Below, piece by piece: positions 1 through 7,750 of a stretch of DNA of 64,000 nt (position 1 is its first letter; the number at the start of each line of letters is the position of its first letter). The position numbers were made by a program, and so were the translations under genes. Source of the stretch: Flavobacterium sp. MC2016-06 (GTDB lineage Bacteria; Bacteroidota; Bacteroidia; Flavobacteriales; Flavobacteriaceae); contig NZ_WMID02000027.1 in assembly GCF_009711165.2 (NCBI RefSeq), positions 1 through 64,000 of the forward strand. Reading direction: 5' to 3'. Under the pieces are notes generated by a model that had not been told where the DNA came from, made no database searches, and worked only from the letters and a program-made list of their open reading frames with translations.

Positions 1-90
1 TCTCTCTAATGTCGAATCCTTGCTATTATTTCTCATCGTAACAAAATTTATTAAAGTTAAATTTTGTTACCGAAATAAGTAACCTTTACA

Positions 91-209
91 ATTGCGAGGA
101 ACGAAGCAAACACGCTAAAAATAGGACACAAAGTTTTTATTCGATACTTTGATTAGAATTGACAAATTAAACGTCTTATTGTTAGTGCGGTTGCTTCGTT
201 CCTCGCAAT
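91..209. repeat. Inverted repeat, 'gaggaacgaagcaa' family
   Basis: Two arms face each other. ATTGCGAGGAACGAAGCAA lies at 91-109 and its exact reverse complement at 191-209; weaker similarity extends about 12 bases inward on both sides. A third half-copy lies at 52359-52390. The spacer holds no gene. It looks like a dispersed, hairpin-capable intergenic repeat rather than a terminator, because no T-run follows. The rest of 1-290 shows no coding potential. Confidence 0.75.
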
Positions 210-290
210 GACATAACAGATTGAAATTCTTTCGGCTAAAATCTTTTCAACAAATCGTAATTCATAATTCGTATTTCATTTTTTATATTT

Positions 291-298
291 TACCTTTG
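291..298 (+). promoter_or_regulatory. -7 box for the gene at 323
   Basis: TACCTTTG matches the Bacteroidota sigma-ABfr -7 consensus TAnnTTTG exactly. It lies 24 bases upstream of the start codon, giving a predicted leader of about 18 bases. Confidence 0.6.
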
Positions 299-322
299 AC
301 CTCTCAATAAAATACAAAGATT

Positions 323-862
323 ATGGTTTATAAATTTAGAGTAATTCTAGACGCCGAAGAAGACATTTTTAGAGACATTGCAATTCTTGAAGACGATACT
401 CTTGAGGATTTACACAATGCGATCTTCAACGCTTTTGGTTTTGACGGAATGGAAGTGGCTTCGTTTTATACCTGCGATGAAACTTGGAATCAAGAAGATG
501 AAATTCCTCTTTTTGATACTGGCGACGTTCCAGGAGAACAAAGAACTATGGGTGATTATCCATTATCTTCTATTCTAGACAAAGAAAATACCAAAATTAT
601 CTATGTGTATGATTTCATCAATATGTGGACTTTCTTAGTTGAATTGGCTGCTATTGAAGATCAATTGGCTGGATCAACTTACCCTGAAACTTTATTTTCT
701 CACGGAGAAATGCCAGATGAAGCTATCGAAAAAAGTTTTGAAGCCGATATGCACGATGATATCTACGGAGAATTTGAGGATGACTTAGATGAAGATGATC
801 TTGATATGTTTGAAGGAGACGACAGCTTTGAAGATTTTGGATTTGAAGAGAATTGGAATTAA
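323..862 (+). CDS. pRiA4b ORF-3-like / IS1096 passenger TnpR-family protein
   Basis: A 179-residue acidic protein. The N-terminal 100 residues (YKFRVILD...TLEDLHNAIFNAFGFD...ASFYTCDETW) match the plasmid pRiA4b ORF-3-like fold, also annotated as IS1096-element passenger TnpR family, which is widespread in bacterial chromosomes. Despite the name there is no transposase or resolvase catalytic motif and no insertion sequence around it, so I treat it as a chromosomal gene of unknown role. The last 45 residues are an Asp/Glu-rich tail (EFEDDLDEDDLDMFEGDD), typical of the flavobacterial version. A good -7 box lies at 291-298. The family call is fairly safe; the biochemical function is unknown. Confidence 0.75.
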   Translation: MVYKFRVILDAEEDIFRDIAILEDDTLEDLHNAIFNAFGFDGMEVASFYTCDETWNQEDEIPLFDTGDVPGEQRTMGDYPLSSILDKENTKIIYVYDFINMWTFLVELAAIEDQLAGSTYPETLFSHGEMPDEAIEKSFEADMHDDIYGEFEDDLDEDDLDMFEGDDSFEDFGFEENWN

Positions 863-955
863 ACTAAGTTTCTAACAACTTGATATTCTGATATTTTAAG
901 TTTTTTACTTTGAAAGTTTTTTCTTATTTTTAAATTGATTTTAAAAATAGAACAA

Positions 956-1315
956 ATGAGTCATTATATAAAAATTTTAATCTGGCAGAAATCAATTTCT
1001 TTAGTAACTAAAATTCACAAGTCAACGAATAGTTTTCCAAAAGAAGAAACCTTTGGATTGACTTCTCAAATACGCAGAAGTTCCCTTTCCATTCCAAGTA
1101 ACATTGCCGAAGGATCAGAAAGAGATAGTAATAAAGATTTTGTTCGATTTTTATACATTTCACTAGGATCATTATTCGAGATGCAGACACAATTAGAAAT
1201 AGCAAAAGATATTGCTTATCTAAACGAAAACGAATTTAATAATTTATATGAGGACAGTCGAGAAGTGGAGAGTATGTTAGTTTCGTTTATTAAAAATTTA
1301 AAAAACAAAAGCTAA
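956..1315 (+). CDS. Four-helix bundle protein (23S rRNA intervening-sequence type)
   Basis: A 119-residue protein of the small four-helix bundle family that was first found in 23S rRNA intervening sequences. Hallmarks are IWQKSISLV near the N-terminus, the central SSLSIPSNIAEGSERDSNKDF segment (family pattern SIPSNIAEG), and a final helix ending in Lys-rich residues. I start at the ATG at 956 rather than an upstream TTG at 935, because other family members begin a few residues before the first helix. There is no rRNA gene nearby, so this is the stand-alone chromosomal form. Its biological role is unknown. It lies 93 bases after the previous gene on the same strand. Confidence 0.8.
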   Translation: MSHYIKILIWQKSISLVTKIHKSTNSFPKEETFGLTSQIRRSSLSIPSNIAEGSERDSNKDFVRFLYISLGSLFEMQTQLEIAKDIAYLNENEFNNLYEDSREVESMLVSFIKNLKNKS

Positions 1316-1357
1316 ACCTCAGAATCTTACCAACTAAGAACCTCAGCACCTTTAAAT

Positions 1358-2416
1358 ATGATCAACTTATTCAACACCCACATCGAGTCGCTTTCGATAC
1401 ACCGCGTAGGAAACAAAAGCAGAAACGAAGCTATTTTTTTATCGGAACAGCCCTTTAATCTAAATGATGAAATTGTGCCTTTGATAAAAGAATACTTTTT
1501 TAAACCTTTTAGAGAAAAAGAAGAAAACTATTATCAGTTTGCGCACGAAGTCGATTTGGATTATAACGACATGTTTAAATATGCAACCGAGATTTTTGCA
1601 AATCCAAGTAATGTACAGGAGATTTCAAAAAAAATCACGACACATTTATTTGAGCAGTCAAACCACCCGCACATTAAAAACGGAGAGGTTTATGTAACGT
1701 ATTTAACGAATCTAAGTATTGACAATAATGTTGTTGATGCAATTGGAATTTTTAAAAGCGAATTACAAGCAGACTTTTTACAGTTTGAAGAAAAAGACAG
1801 CAACTTAGAAATGATCTTACAGCAAGGTATTAACTTGAGTAAATTAGATAAAGGCTGCTTGATTTTTAATTATAAAAAAGACGAAGGATACAAAATCTTA
1901 ACTGTAGACAGTAACCGTTATGACGCGCGTTACTGGTTAGAGCACTTTTTATCTGTTGATGCTTTTGAAGATGAAAACTTCATCACAAAAAAATACTTAA
2001 AATTCTGCCAGAACTTTGCAAAAGATGTTGTTTTACCAGCAGAAGACAAAAAAGAAGAAGTTATGTTTATGAACCGATCTGTGAATTATTTCGCTAAAAA
2101 TGATCAGTTTGAAGAGCAAAATTTCTTGAATGAAGTATTAGACAATCCCGATTTAATTCCTGAATTTAAAAACTATAAAGTTGATAAAGGAGAAAAATAC
2201 AGCATCGAAGATGTAACCTCATTCCCTATCGCCAACGCAGCAGTTTCTGACGCTAGAAAATCAATTAAAAATGTTATTAATCTAGATACTCATATTCAGA
2301 TTAAAATGGATTTTATTAATCCTGAAAGCGCAGAAAAATTTGTTGAAAAGGGCTGGGATGAAGAAAAACAAATGTATTACTATTTAGTTTACTTCAACAA
2401 AGAAGAAAAAAGCTAG
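1358..2416 (+). CDS. Nucleoid-associated protein, NdpA/YejK family
   Basis: A 352-residue protein matching the 37-kDa nucleoid-associated protein family. The N-terminal segment INLFNTHIESLSIHRVGNKSRNE and the stretch GIFKSELQADFLQFEEKDSNLEMILQQGINLSKLDKGCLIF are characteristic. The length agrees with the family (about 335-355 residues). It is soluble, with no signal peptide or membrane segment, and is expected to associate with the chromosome. It follows the four-helix-bundle gene by 42 bases and could be co-transcribed with it. A strong hairpin at 2449-2486 ends the unit. Confidence 0.8.
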   Translation: MINLFNTHIESLSIHRVGNKSRNEAIFLSEQPFNLNDEIVPLIKEYFFKPFREKEENYYQFAHEVDLDYNDMFKYATEIFANPSNVQEISKKITTHLFEQSNHPHIKNGEVYVTYLTNLSIDNNVVDAIGIFKSELQADFLQFEEKDSNLEMILQQGINLSKLDKGCLIFNYKKDEGYKILTVDSNRYDARYWLEHFLSVDAFEDENFITKKYLKFCQNFAKDVVLPAEDKKEEVMFMNRSVNYFAKNDQFEEQNFLNEVLDNPDLIPEFKNYKVDKGEKYSIEDVTSFPIANAAVSDARKSIKNVINLDTHIQIKMDFINPESAEKFVEKGWDEEKQMYYYLVYFNKEEKS

Positions 2417-2448
2417 TAGACAATTCATTTTCTATTACTTACTTAAAC

Positions 2449-2486
2449 AAAAAACGGCAGCTACAATTTGTAACTGCCGTTTTTTA
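2449..2486. terminator. Bidirectional terminator
   Basis: The arms are AAAACGGCAG and CTGCCGTTTT, with a 13-base loop region and an A-run/T-run on the two sides. The hairpin sits between the convergent nucleoid-associated gene (+) and the tetR-type gene (-) and can serve both. Confidence 0.85.
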
Positions 2487-2506
2487 ATTTGAATATTTTC
2501 CTAATT

Positions 2507-3088
2507 TTAGAATAAAGAAAACATTGCTTTGAGAATATCGTCGTAAACTTGTTTGTCTTTTTCTCCGGCACGAGCCAAAACTCTAATTCCAGAATAGTTA
2601 TTAAAGATAAAACGTGCCAAGGTTCTTGCTTCCGTTTTGGTTGAAATCTGACCAGACTCCTGCCCTTTTTTTACGGCTTTCATAAATACTTCTTCCATAA
2701 TCTTTCTGTTGTCACCAACTATTGCGTCAATTTCAGAATCGTGCATTGCAAGTTCAACGGCAGAGTTTACCATAAAACAGCCTTTTGTAATTCGGTCTTC
2801 GAGACTTTCTAAAACGGCTTGTTTAAAAATTGTAGTAAACGCTGCTTTTATATCTACTGATTCGTCTAAAAGTTTTTTTACATTATCCTGTCCCTGCGTT
2901 TGATATCTTTTTAATGCTTTTGAAAACAGTTTTTGCTTATCGCCAAAAGTATCGTACAAACTAGAGCGGCTTAATCCTAAATGATTTACTAAATCTTGTG
3001 CAGACGTTCCGTTATACCCCTTGTGCCAAAAAATTTCGATTGCTTTATCTAAAGCTTGATCTTCATTAAATTCTTTTGTTCTAGCCAT
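2507..3088 (-). CDS. TetR/AcrR family transcriptional repressor
   Basis: A 193-residue regulator. The N-terminal TetR helix-turn-helix spans about residues 8-55 (ALDKAIEIFWHKGYNGTSAQDLVNHLGLSRSSLYDTFGDKQKLF). The rest is a helical ligand-binding and dimerisation domain of the YcdC/AcrR type. It lies just downstream of, and on the same strand as, an SDR oxidoreductase gene. Both genes carry similar palindromes (GGAAC..GTTCC) in the same place relative to a TAnnTTTG box, so autorepression and repression of the SDR are inferred. The inducer is unknown; in this family it is usually a small hydrophobic or electrophilic compound. Confidence 0.9.
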   Translation of the reverse strand: MARTKEFNEDQALDKAIEIFWHKGYNGTSAQDLVNHLGLSRSSLYDTFGDKQKLFSKALKRYQTQGQDNVKKLLDESVDIKAAFTTIFKQAVLESLEDRITKGCFMVNSAVELAMHDSEIDAIVGDNRKIMEEVFMKAVKKGQESGQISTKTEARTLARFIFNNYSGIRVLARAGEKDKQVYDDILKAMFSLF

Positions 3089-3110
3089 GACTTCAAAATT
3101 AAATTCAACA

Positions 3111-3118
3111 CAAAGGTA
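3111..3118 (-). promoter_or_regulatory. -7 box of the TetR-family gene
   Basis: Read on the minus strand this is TACCTTTG, a full match to TAnnTTTG, 22 bases before the ATG. Confidence 0.6.
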
Positions 3119-3128
3119 TAAAAAATAC

Positions 3129-3142
3129 GGAACAATCGTTCC
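3129..3142. promoter_or_regulatory. Predicted TetR operator (autoregulatory)
   Basis: GGAACAATCGTTCC is a 14-base near-palindrome (6 of 7 pairs) about 10 bases upstream of the tetR -7 box. It matches the core of the 30-base palindrome before the SDR gene except for one base. Confidence 0.7.
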
Positions 3143-3162
3143 TGAATTAGGTTAAAAAAAAA

Positions 3163-3915
3163 TTATAAAACTGTATTTACAGTAAGTCCACCATCAACAA
3201 CAATTTCTGTTCCTGTAATAAATGAAGCATCATCTGAAGCAAGAAAACTAACTGTTTTTGCTACTTCTGAAGCTTGTCCAAAACGTTTCAATAAAATCTT
3301 TTGTCCTAAAGCAGCTCCTAAACCTTCTACTTCTTCTTTTTCTAAACCAACTTTACCATACAAAGGTGTTTCGATTGGACCAGGCGAAACAGCATTTACT
3401 CTTATTTTTCTTGGTGCCAATTCTCCTGCAAATATTCTGTTTAACGATAAAACAGCTGCTTTACTTGCTCCATATACGCTTGAACCCGGCATTCCTAATT
3501 GAGCATTTACTGAAGTGTTAAAGATAATAGAACCTCCATCGTTTAAAATTGGTAGTACTTTCTGAACTGTAAAATAAACCCCTTTAACATTCACATTCAT
3601 AATACTGTCATAATGATCTTCTGAAGCCACATCTACCGGAGCGAAAGCAGCGATTCCTGCATTTAAAAATAGAATATCTACTTTACCAAATTGAGCTTTT
3701 ACCTGTTCTACCAAATTATCAATAGATTTTAAATCCGATTGATCGGCTACAATTCCTGTTACACCCAATTCGTTTTCTGCTTTTACAAGCGCTTCTTTGT
3801 TTCTACCTGTTACGATTACTTTTGCACCTTTTTCTACAAATTCTTGTGCTGCTGCATATCCAATTCCGCTGTTTCCTCCAGTTACTATAGCAACTTTGTT
3901 TTCTAAATTTTTCAT
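3163..3915 (-). CDS. SDR-family NAD(P)-dependent oxidoreductase
   Basis: A 250-residue classical short-chain dehydrogenase/reductase. The cofactor loop TGGNSGIG is at 12-19, NAG at 84-86, the catalytic Ser at about 134 (NTSVNAQ), and YGASK with Tyr147 and Lys151. The C-terminal FITGTEIVVDGG is the usual final strand. It is cytoplasmic. The substrate cannot be read from sequence. It is the first gene of a unit with the downstream TetR regulator, and its promoter contains a perfect 30-base palindrome, so it is the likely target of that repressor. A detoxifying carbonyl reductase role is an inference from this arrangement. Confidence 0.9.
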   Translation of the reverse strand: MKNLENKVAIVTGGNSGIGYAAAQEFVEKGAKVIVTGRNKEALVKAENELGVTGIVADQSDLKSIDNLVEQVKAQFGKVDILFLNAGIAAFAPVDVASEDHYDSIMNVNVKGVYFTVQKVLPILNDGGSIIFNTSVNAQLGMPGSSVYGASKAAVLSLNRIFAGELAPRKIRVNAVSPGPIETPLYGKVGLEKEEVEGLGAALGQKILLKRFGQASEVAKTVSFLASDDASFITGTEIVVDGGLTVNTVL

Positions 3916-3958
3916 TTTATTTGTTTTTTATGTTATTGATTATTCAATTATTATGGTA

Positions 3959-3966
3959 CAAAGATA
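3959..3966 (-). promoter_or_regulatory. -7 box of the SDR gene
   Basis: Read on the minus strand this is TATCTTTG (TAnnTTTG). It directly abuts the 3966-3995 palindrome, so a bound repressor would cover the -33/-7 region. Confidence 0.65.
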
Positions 3967-3995
3967 TGATAACGGAACGATCGTTCCGTTATCAT
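3966..3995. promoter_or_regulatory. Predicted TetR operator upstream of SDR gene
   Basis: A perfect 30-base palindrome with half-site ATGATAACGGAACGA and its exact complement. It is centred near -25 relative to the predicted start site. The core GGAACGATCGTTCC recurs, with one change, upstream of the tetR gene. Confidence 0.85.
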
Positions 3996-4144
3996 TAAAG
4001 TTAATATTTTGTTAAATAAAAAATACCTCAGCAAACACGCCACTTTGCAAAATCAAAAACTATGGTGCTATAAACGAAAGAGATGATAAAACAACTATAG
4101 ATTCTTAATTTATGCTTAATTTTACAGCCTAAAAACAAATATCA

Positions 4145-6514
4145 ATGAATAGTCTTTTACACAACGAAAGTCCTTTCAAAACCATAATCTCCTTTCATAG
4201 ACTAATTGAATCTTTTGAAGAAATTGCTTTGTCTAATGTTGATTATCGCTCTAACTACGCTAAAGCTATTTTAAGAGAAATAGAAACTATACCTGAATTT
4301 AGAACTGGAATTGAAGATTACACCATCATTAAAACGCATGAGGCCTTAATTAAAAACATAATGGCCGATTTATTCCCTACTGCTTTAACGCAGAATGAGA
4401 TAAAAGCTGTTACGATTCCTTTTCAAAATATCTCTTTTAATTATACAGAACGTTTCAAGAAGATTCTACGCAATGCGGGCGACGAATTTTATATGGAAAT
4501 TCGTGATTTTGACAGCCATCAATTTTACATTAATAACTGCTGCTTGATTTTGAGCAATTATTACAAACAAAACATCGATTTTAATAAACCTTTCTTTTAC
4601 GATATTCCAGATGAAGACGGTGTTGAAAAACATTATCGCATTTTGTATAACGCCGATTTTATGGAAATTACTCCAACAGAAAATTCGGTGCCGCTTACAC
4701 AAGATGATATTGATTTATTGATTGATAATTATAATGATTTAGAGCTTTGGAAATCTAAGTTTCCTCCAGGAAGCTGGACTTTAAAAGGTTTTGGAATTGT
4801 TTCTTTATTTGATGCAACTACAGAAAGTGCCATTTCTAATTTAAAAAGCAGTCTTTTAAAACCCAATGCCAAAACGGTTACTTCTAATGATGTTATCGAA
4901 AATATATTTAAATCAATATTTAAGATTCCTGATTTAAAGGTAGGTTTCATTATTTACAATCCAGAAGAAGAAAAATTCATTAGACCGGTTAAATACGATA
5001 ATCAGCTGCAGAGTTTTCTACTTTCTTCAGATCAAGAAGTTGATTGTAAAAATGCTCTTTTTGGATGTTCTTTTGAAAACCTATTAGACAATCAAGAACC
5101 TTTTGTAATTTCTAATGTTAAAAAGTTTACTGAAGAATCTTCAAACAAAATACTTGGCGAACATTTACTAAAACAGAATATTCTAAGCTGTGTTTTTGCA
5201 CCTGTTATAAAAGATGGACATTTATTGGGCGTTGTTGAATTAGTTTCTGAAAAACCAAGAGAATTAAACAGTGTAAATGCAACGAAACTAGAGTTGGTTT
5301 TGCCGTATTTAACAGACACAATTGATCGTTACAATACCGATATGCAACATCAGGTTGAAGCCATTATTCAGCGTGAATACACTACAATTCACCCAAGTGT
5401 GTATTGGAAATTTAAAAAGGAATCTCAAAACTACTTTCAAAATACGAATCCTACTAAAGATTATATTTTTAAAGAAATTGTTTTTAAGAATGTATTTCCT
5501 TTATATGGACAAATTGATATTAAAGGCTCATCGGAACATAGAAATGAAACCGTAAAAAGAGATTTAAAAAATCAGCTTACGACGATTTTAGAAATTTTCG
5601 AAAATCAGAAACCAAACAGCAATTTAATGCTGATGGAACAGCGTAAGTTTGAAATTGAATCGCTTCGTGATGAATTAGAACAGCCATTAAAAGCTGATAC
5701 AGAGCAGTACATTCAGCGTTATATTGAAGAGGAAATCCATCCACTTTTAAAGAATACTAAGGATACTGCTAGAAATGAAAAACTAGAGGAATTGTATTTT
5801 GCGAGTCTGGACGAAAAAACAGGAATGTTTTATGAGGAAAGAAAGAAATTTGATAATGCTATGTCTATTATCAATAAAAAACTGGCTTCGGTTCTAGATA
5901 AAAAACAATTGGAAGCACAGCAGATTTATCCGCATTATTACGAGCGTTTTAAAACAGACGGTGTTGAGCATAATTTGTATATTGGTGCTTCTATTGCGCC
6001 AACAAAACCTTTTGACATTATGTATCTGCATAACCTGCGTTTATGGCAGTTGCAGACTTTGTGTGAAATGGAATTGGAACATCATCAGCTTAAGGAATCG
6101 CTGCCGTATGAATTGGATGTTACTTCTTTGATTTTAGTATTCAGTTCAGCGCTTTCTATTCGTTTTAGAATGGATGAAAAACGTTTTGATGTTGACGGAA
6201 CTTACAATGCAAGATACGAAGTTGTTAAGAAGCGTATCGATAAAGCACATATAAAAGGCTCGCAAGAACGCATTACCGAAAAAGAAAAAATTACGATTGT
6301 GTATTCTCAAAATAGCGAAGAAAGCGAGTATTTAAAATACATTAAATATTTACAGCACAAAAAGATATTAGAACCTTCTATAGAACAATTTGAGGTTGAA
6401 GATCTTCAAGGTGTTTCTGGTTTGAGAGCGATTCGCGTAAAAGTGATTAACAACGTTACAAATGCAAGTGCTAAAAAAATAACCTATCAAGATTTATTAG
6501 ATGAGCTCAACTAA
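4145..6514 (+). CDS. Large GAF-domain protein
   Basis: A 789-residue cytoplasmic protein without signal peptide or membrane segment. The middle part (about residues 255-395: VIENIFKSIFKIPDLKVGFIIYNPEEEKF... VISNVKKF...NILSCVFAPVIKDGHLLGVVELVSEKP) has the pattern of a GAF sensor domain. The N-terminal 240 residues and the C-terminal 390 residues (largely helical, Glu/Lys-rich) match nothing I can name. There is no kinase, cyclase, GGDEF or HTH output domain, so any output is unknown. Transcription ends at a hairpin overlapping the stop codon. The convergent neighbour is the HD-PycTM gene. Confidence 0.65.
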   Translation: MNSLLHNESPFKTIISFHRLIESFEEIALSNVDYRSNYAKAILREIETIPEFRTGIEDYTIIKTHEALIKNIMADLFPTALTQNEIKAVTIPFQNISFNYTERFKKILRNAGDEFYMEIRDFDSHQFYINNCCLILSNYYKQNIDFNKPFFYDIPDEDGVEKHYRILYNADFMEITPTENSVPLTQDDIDLLIDNYNDLELWKSKFPPGSWTLKGFGIVSLFDATTESAISNLKSSLLKPNAKTVTSNDVIENIFKSIFKIPDLKVGFIIYNPEEEKFIRPVKYDNQLQSFLLSSDQEVDCKNALFGCSFENLLDNQEPFVISNVKKFTEESSNKILGEHLLKQNILSCVFAPVIKDGHLLGVVELVSEKPRELNSVNATKLELVLPYLTDTIDRYNTDMQHQVEAIIQREYTTIHPSVYWKFKKESQNYFQNTNPTKDYIFKEIVFKNVFPLYGQIDIKGSSEHRNETVKRDLKNQLTTILEIFENQKPNSNLMLMEQRKFEIESLRDELEQPLKADTEQYIQRYIEEEIHPLLKNTKDTARNEKLEELYFASLDEKTGMFYEERKKFDNAMSIINKKLASVLDKKQLEAQQIYPHYYERFKTDGVEHNLYIGASIAPTKPFDIMYLHNLRLWQLQTLCEMELEHHQLKESLPYELDVTSLILVFSSALSIRFRMDEKRFDVDGTYNARYEVVKKRIDKAHIKGSQERITEKEKITIVYSQNSEESEYLKYIKYLQHKKILEPSIEQFEVEDLQGVSGLRAIRVKVINNVTNASAKKITYQDLLDELN

Positions 6515-6538
6515 CTTTAGTTGAGCTTTTTGCTTTTT
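6504..6538. terminator. Terminator between convergent genes
   Basis: The arms AGCTCAACTAA and TTAGTTGAGCT overlap the stop codon of the GAF gene, followed by a T-rich tract on the plus strand. Confidence 0.75.
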
Positions 6539-6542
6539 TGTT

Positions 6543-7724
6543 TTAGCCAATACTTTTAAAGGCAATTATAAACGATATTACGGTTATGATAATTCCAACC
6601 ATAAAAAAGTTGTAGGCTATTCGCAGTAAATTATATTTTCGCTGTAAAACCAAACCTAGATAATATAAATCTTTTATCATAGTTGAGTACAGATAATCTC
6701 GGTCTTTCATCATTTCATTCATTGCCCAATCATAATCTTCAAGAGGCATTTTGTAGAAATTTCCAAAGAACATCAAGTTTACTTTTTTATTCTGAACATC
6801 CTCACGCGTAAAGAATCCTGAAGTTACTTTTGGTCGTGTAGAAAGTATCGCAAATATTATGGTAATTACACTCGACATCAACATTATGAAGGTTGGAATT
6901 ACTAAGTGTGCATTTTTTGGGCTGTCTAATTTTGGTATAATTGAAGATAGCGCAATCGAAATAATAATTGCATTTACGGATAATAAAATATTGGCTTTAC
7001 TATCTGCAATACCGCTCAATCGCGTATGATTTCCTAAAGTTACACGAAATAAAGTATCAACACCTCTATCTGGTTTTTCTACTTTATCCTGCTTTTTTTC
7101 GCTGTCTTCTATTTTTTTTGCTTGCTTAATTTCTTCTTTATTTAACCTTTTTTGAAGAGTCGTTATATTTTTCTCTTTTAAAGGCTGCCATTTTTTCAAA
7201 GCATAATTGGTATAAAACTTATGCTTGTTCATTAAAAAATTCAAATTCTCTCTTGCCCACTCTAAACTGGTAAAAGAAATATTCATAGTGTTTTTTAATT
7301 CAAAACGCAGTAATTCGCAAGTAGATTCATATTCCAAACTCGTAATATGTACATAATCGGCGTCTTTAATAATTTTTTCTAAAAGTGTCTGCGGTACATA
7401 ATTTTTTGACGTTGCTAAGATAAGTTTAGAAACTTCTTCTATAAAATCGTCAGACTGGTCTTTTTCTTTCAGAAACTTGGTCGCAATTTTTACACTTTCA
7501 TTTTCATGGTCTTCTACTCCGTTTACGTACCCTGTATCATGAAACCAAGCGGCGACTAAAAGCATATCTTTTTCTTTACCTTCTACCTTCTCCTTGGTAC
7601 AAAGCTTATTAACGGCACTTACTACATTAAAAGTATGGTTAATATTATGGTAAGAATATAAATTAGAAAGTTTATCTTTGAGTAAATTATTAACAAAATC
7701 TTCGGACTTTTCTACTAGATTCAT
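6543..7724 (-). CDS. HD-domain phosphohydrolase fused to Pycsar-effector (PycTM) membrane domain
   Basis: A 393-residue protein. Residues about 8-130 form an HD domain: YHNINHT (His26/His30), FHDTG with His62-Asp63, and KDADY with Asp121 as the third metal ligand. A charged linker (about 180-220) follows. The segment about 223-255 (VTLGNHTRLSGIADSKANILLSVNAIIISI) matches the Pycsar effector TM family. Predicted membrane helices are at 246-264, 273-295 and 368-390. In the Pycsar anti-phage system a cyclic pyrimidine nucleotide made by PycC activates a PycTM effector that damages the membrane. No cyclase gene lies nearby, so this is an orphan. The HD part may hydrolyse a nucleotide second messenger; this is inference. 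Confidence 0.8.
   Translation of the reverse strand: MNLVEKSEDFVNNLLKDKLSNLYSYHNINHTFNVVSAVNKLCTKEKVEGKEKDMLLVAAWFHDTGYVNGVEDHENESVKIATKFLKEKDQSDDFIEEVSKLILATSKNYVPQTLLEKIIKDADYVHITSLEYESTCELLRFELKNTMNISFTSLEWARENLNFLMNKHKFYTNYALKKWQPLKEKNITTLQKRLNKEEIKQAKKIEDSEKKQDKVEKPDRGVDTLFRVTLGNHTRLSGIADSKANILLSVNAIIISIALSSIIPKLDSPKNAHLVIPTFIMLMSSVITIIFAILSTRPKVTSGFFTREDVQNKKVNLMFFGNFYKMPLEDYDWAMNEMMKDRDYLYSTMIKDLYYLGLVLQRKYNLLRIAYNFFMVGIIITVISFIIAFKSIG
7674..7681 (+). promoter_or_regulatory. -7 box for the gene at 7751
   Basis: TATCTTTG matches TAnnTTTG. It lies inside the 5' end of the divergent HD-PycTM gene, since only 26 bases separate the two start codons. Confidence 0.5.
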
Positions 7725-7750
7725 AAAGAATATTTTAATACCACTAAATT

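Noticed and set aside
323..862. IS1096 passenger name suggesting an insertion sequence at the left end
   Set aside because: No transposase, terminal repeats or target duplication are present. The inverted repeat at 91-209 lies outside the gene and does not bracket it. It is treated as a chromosomal gene.
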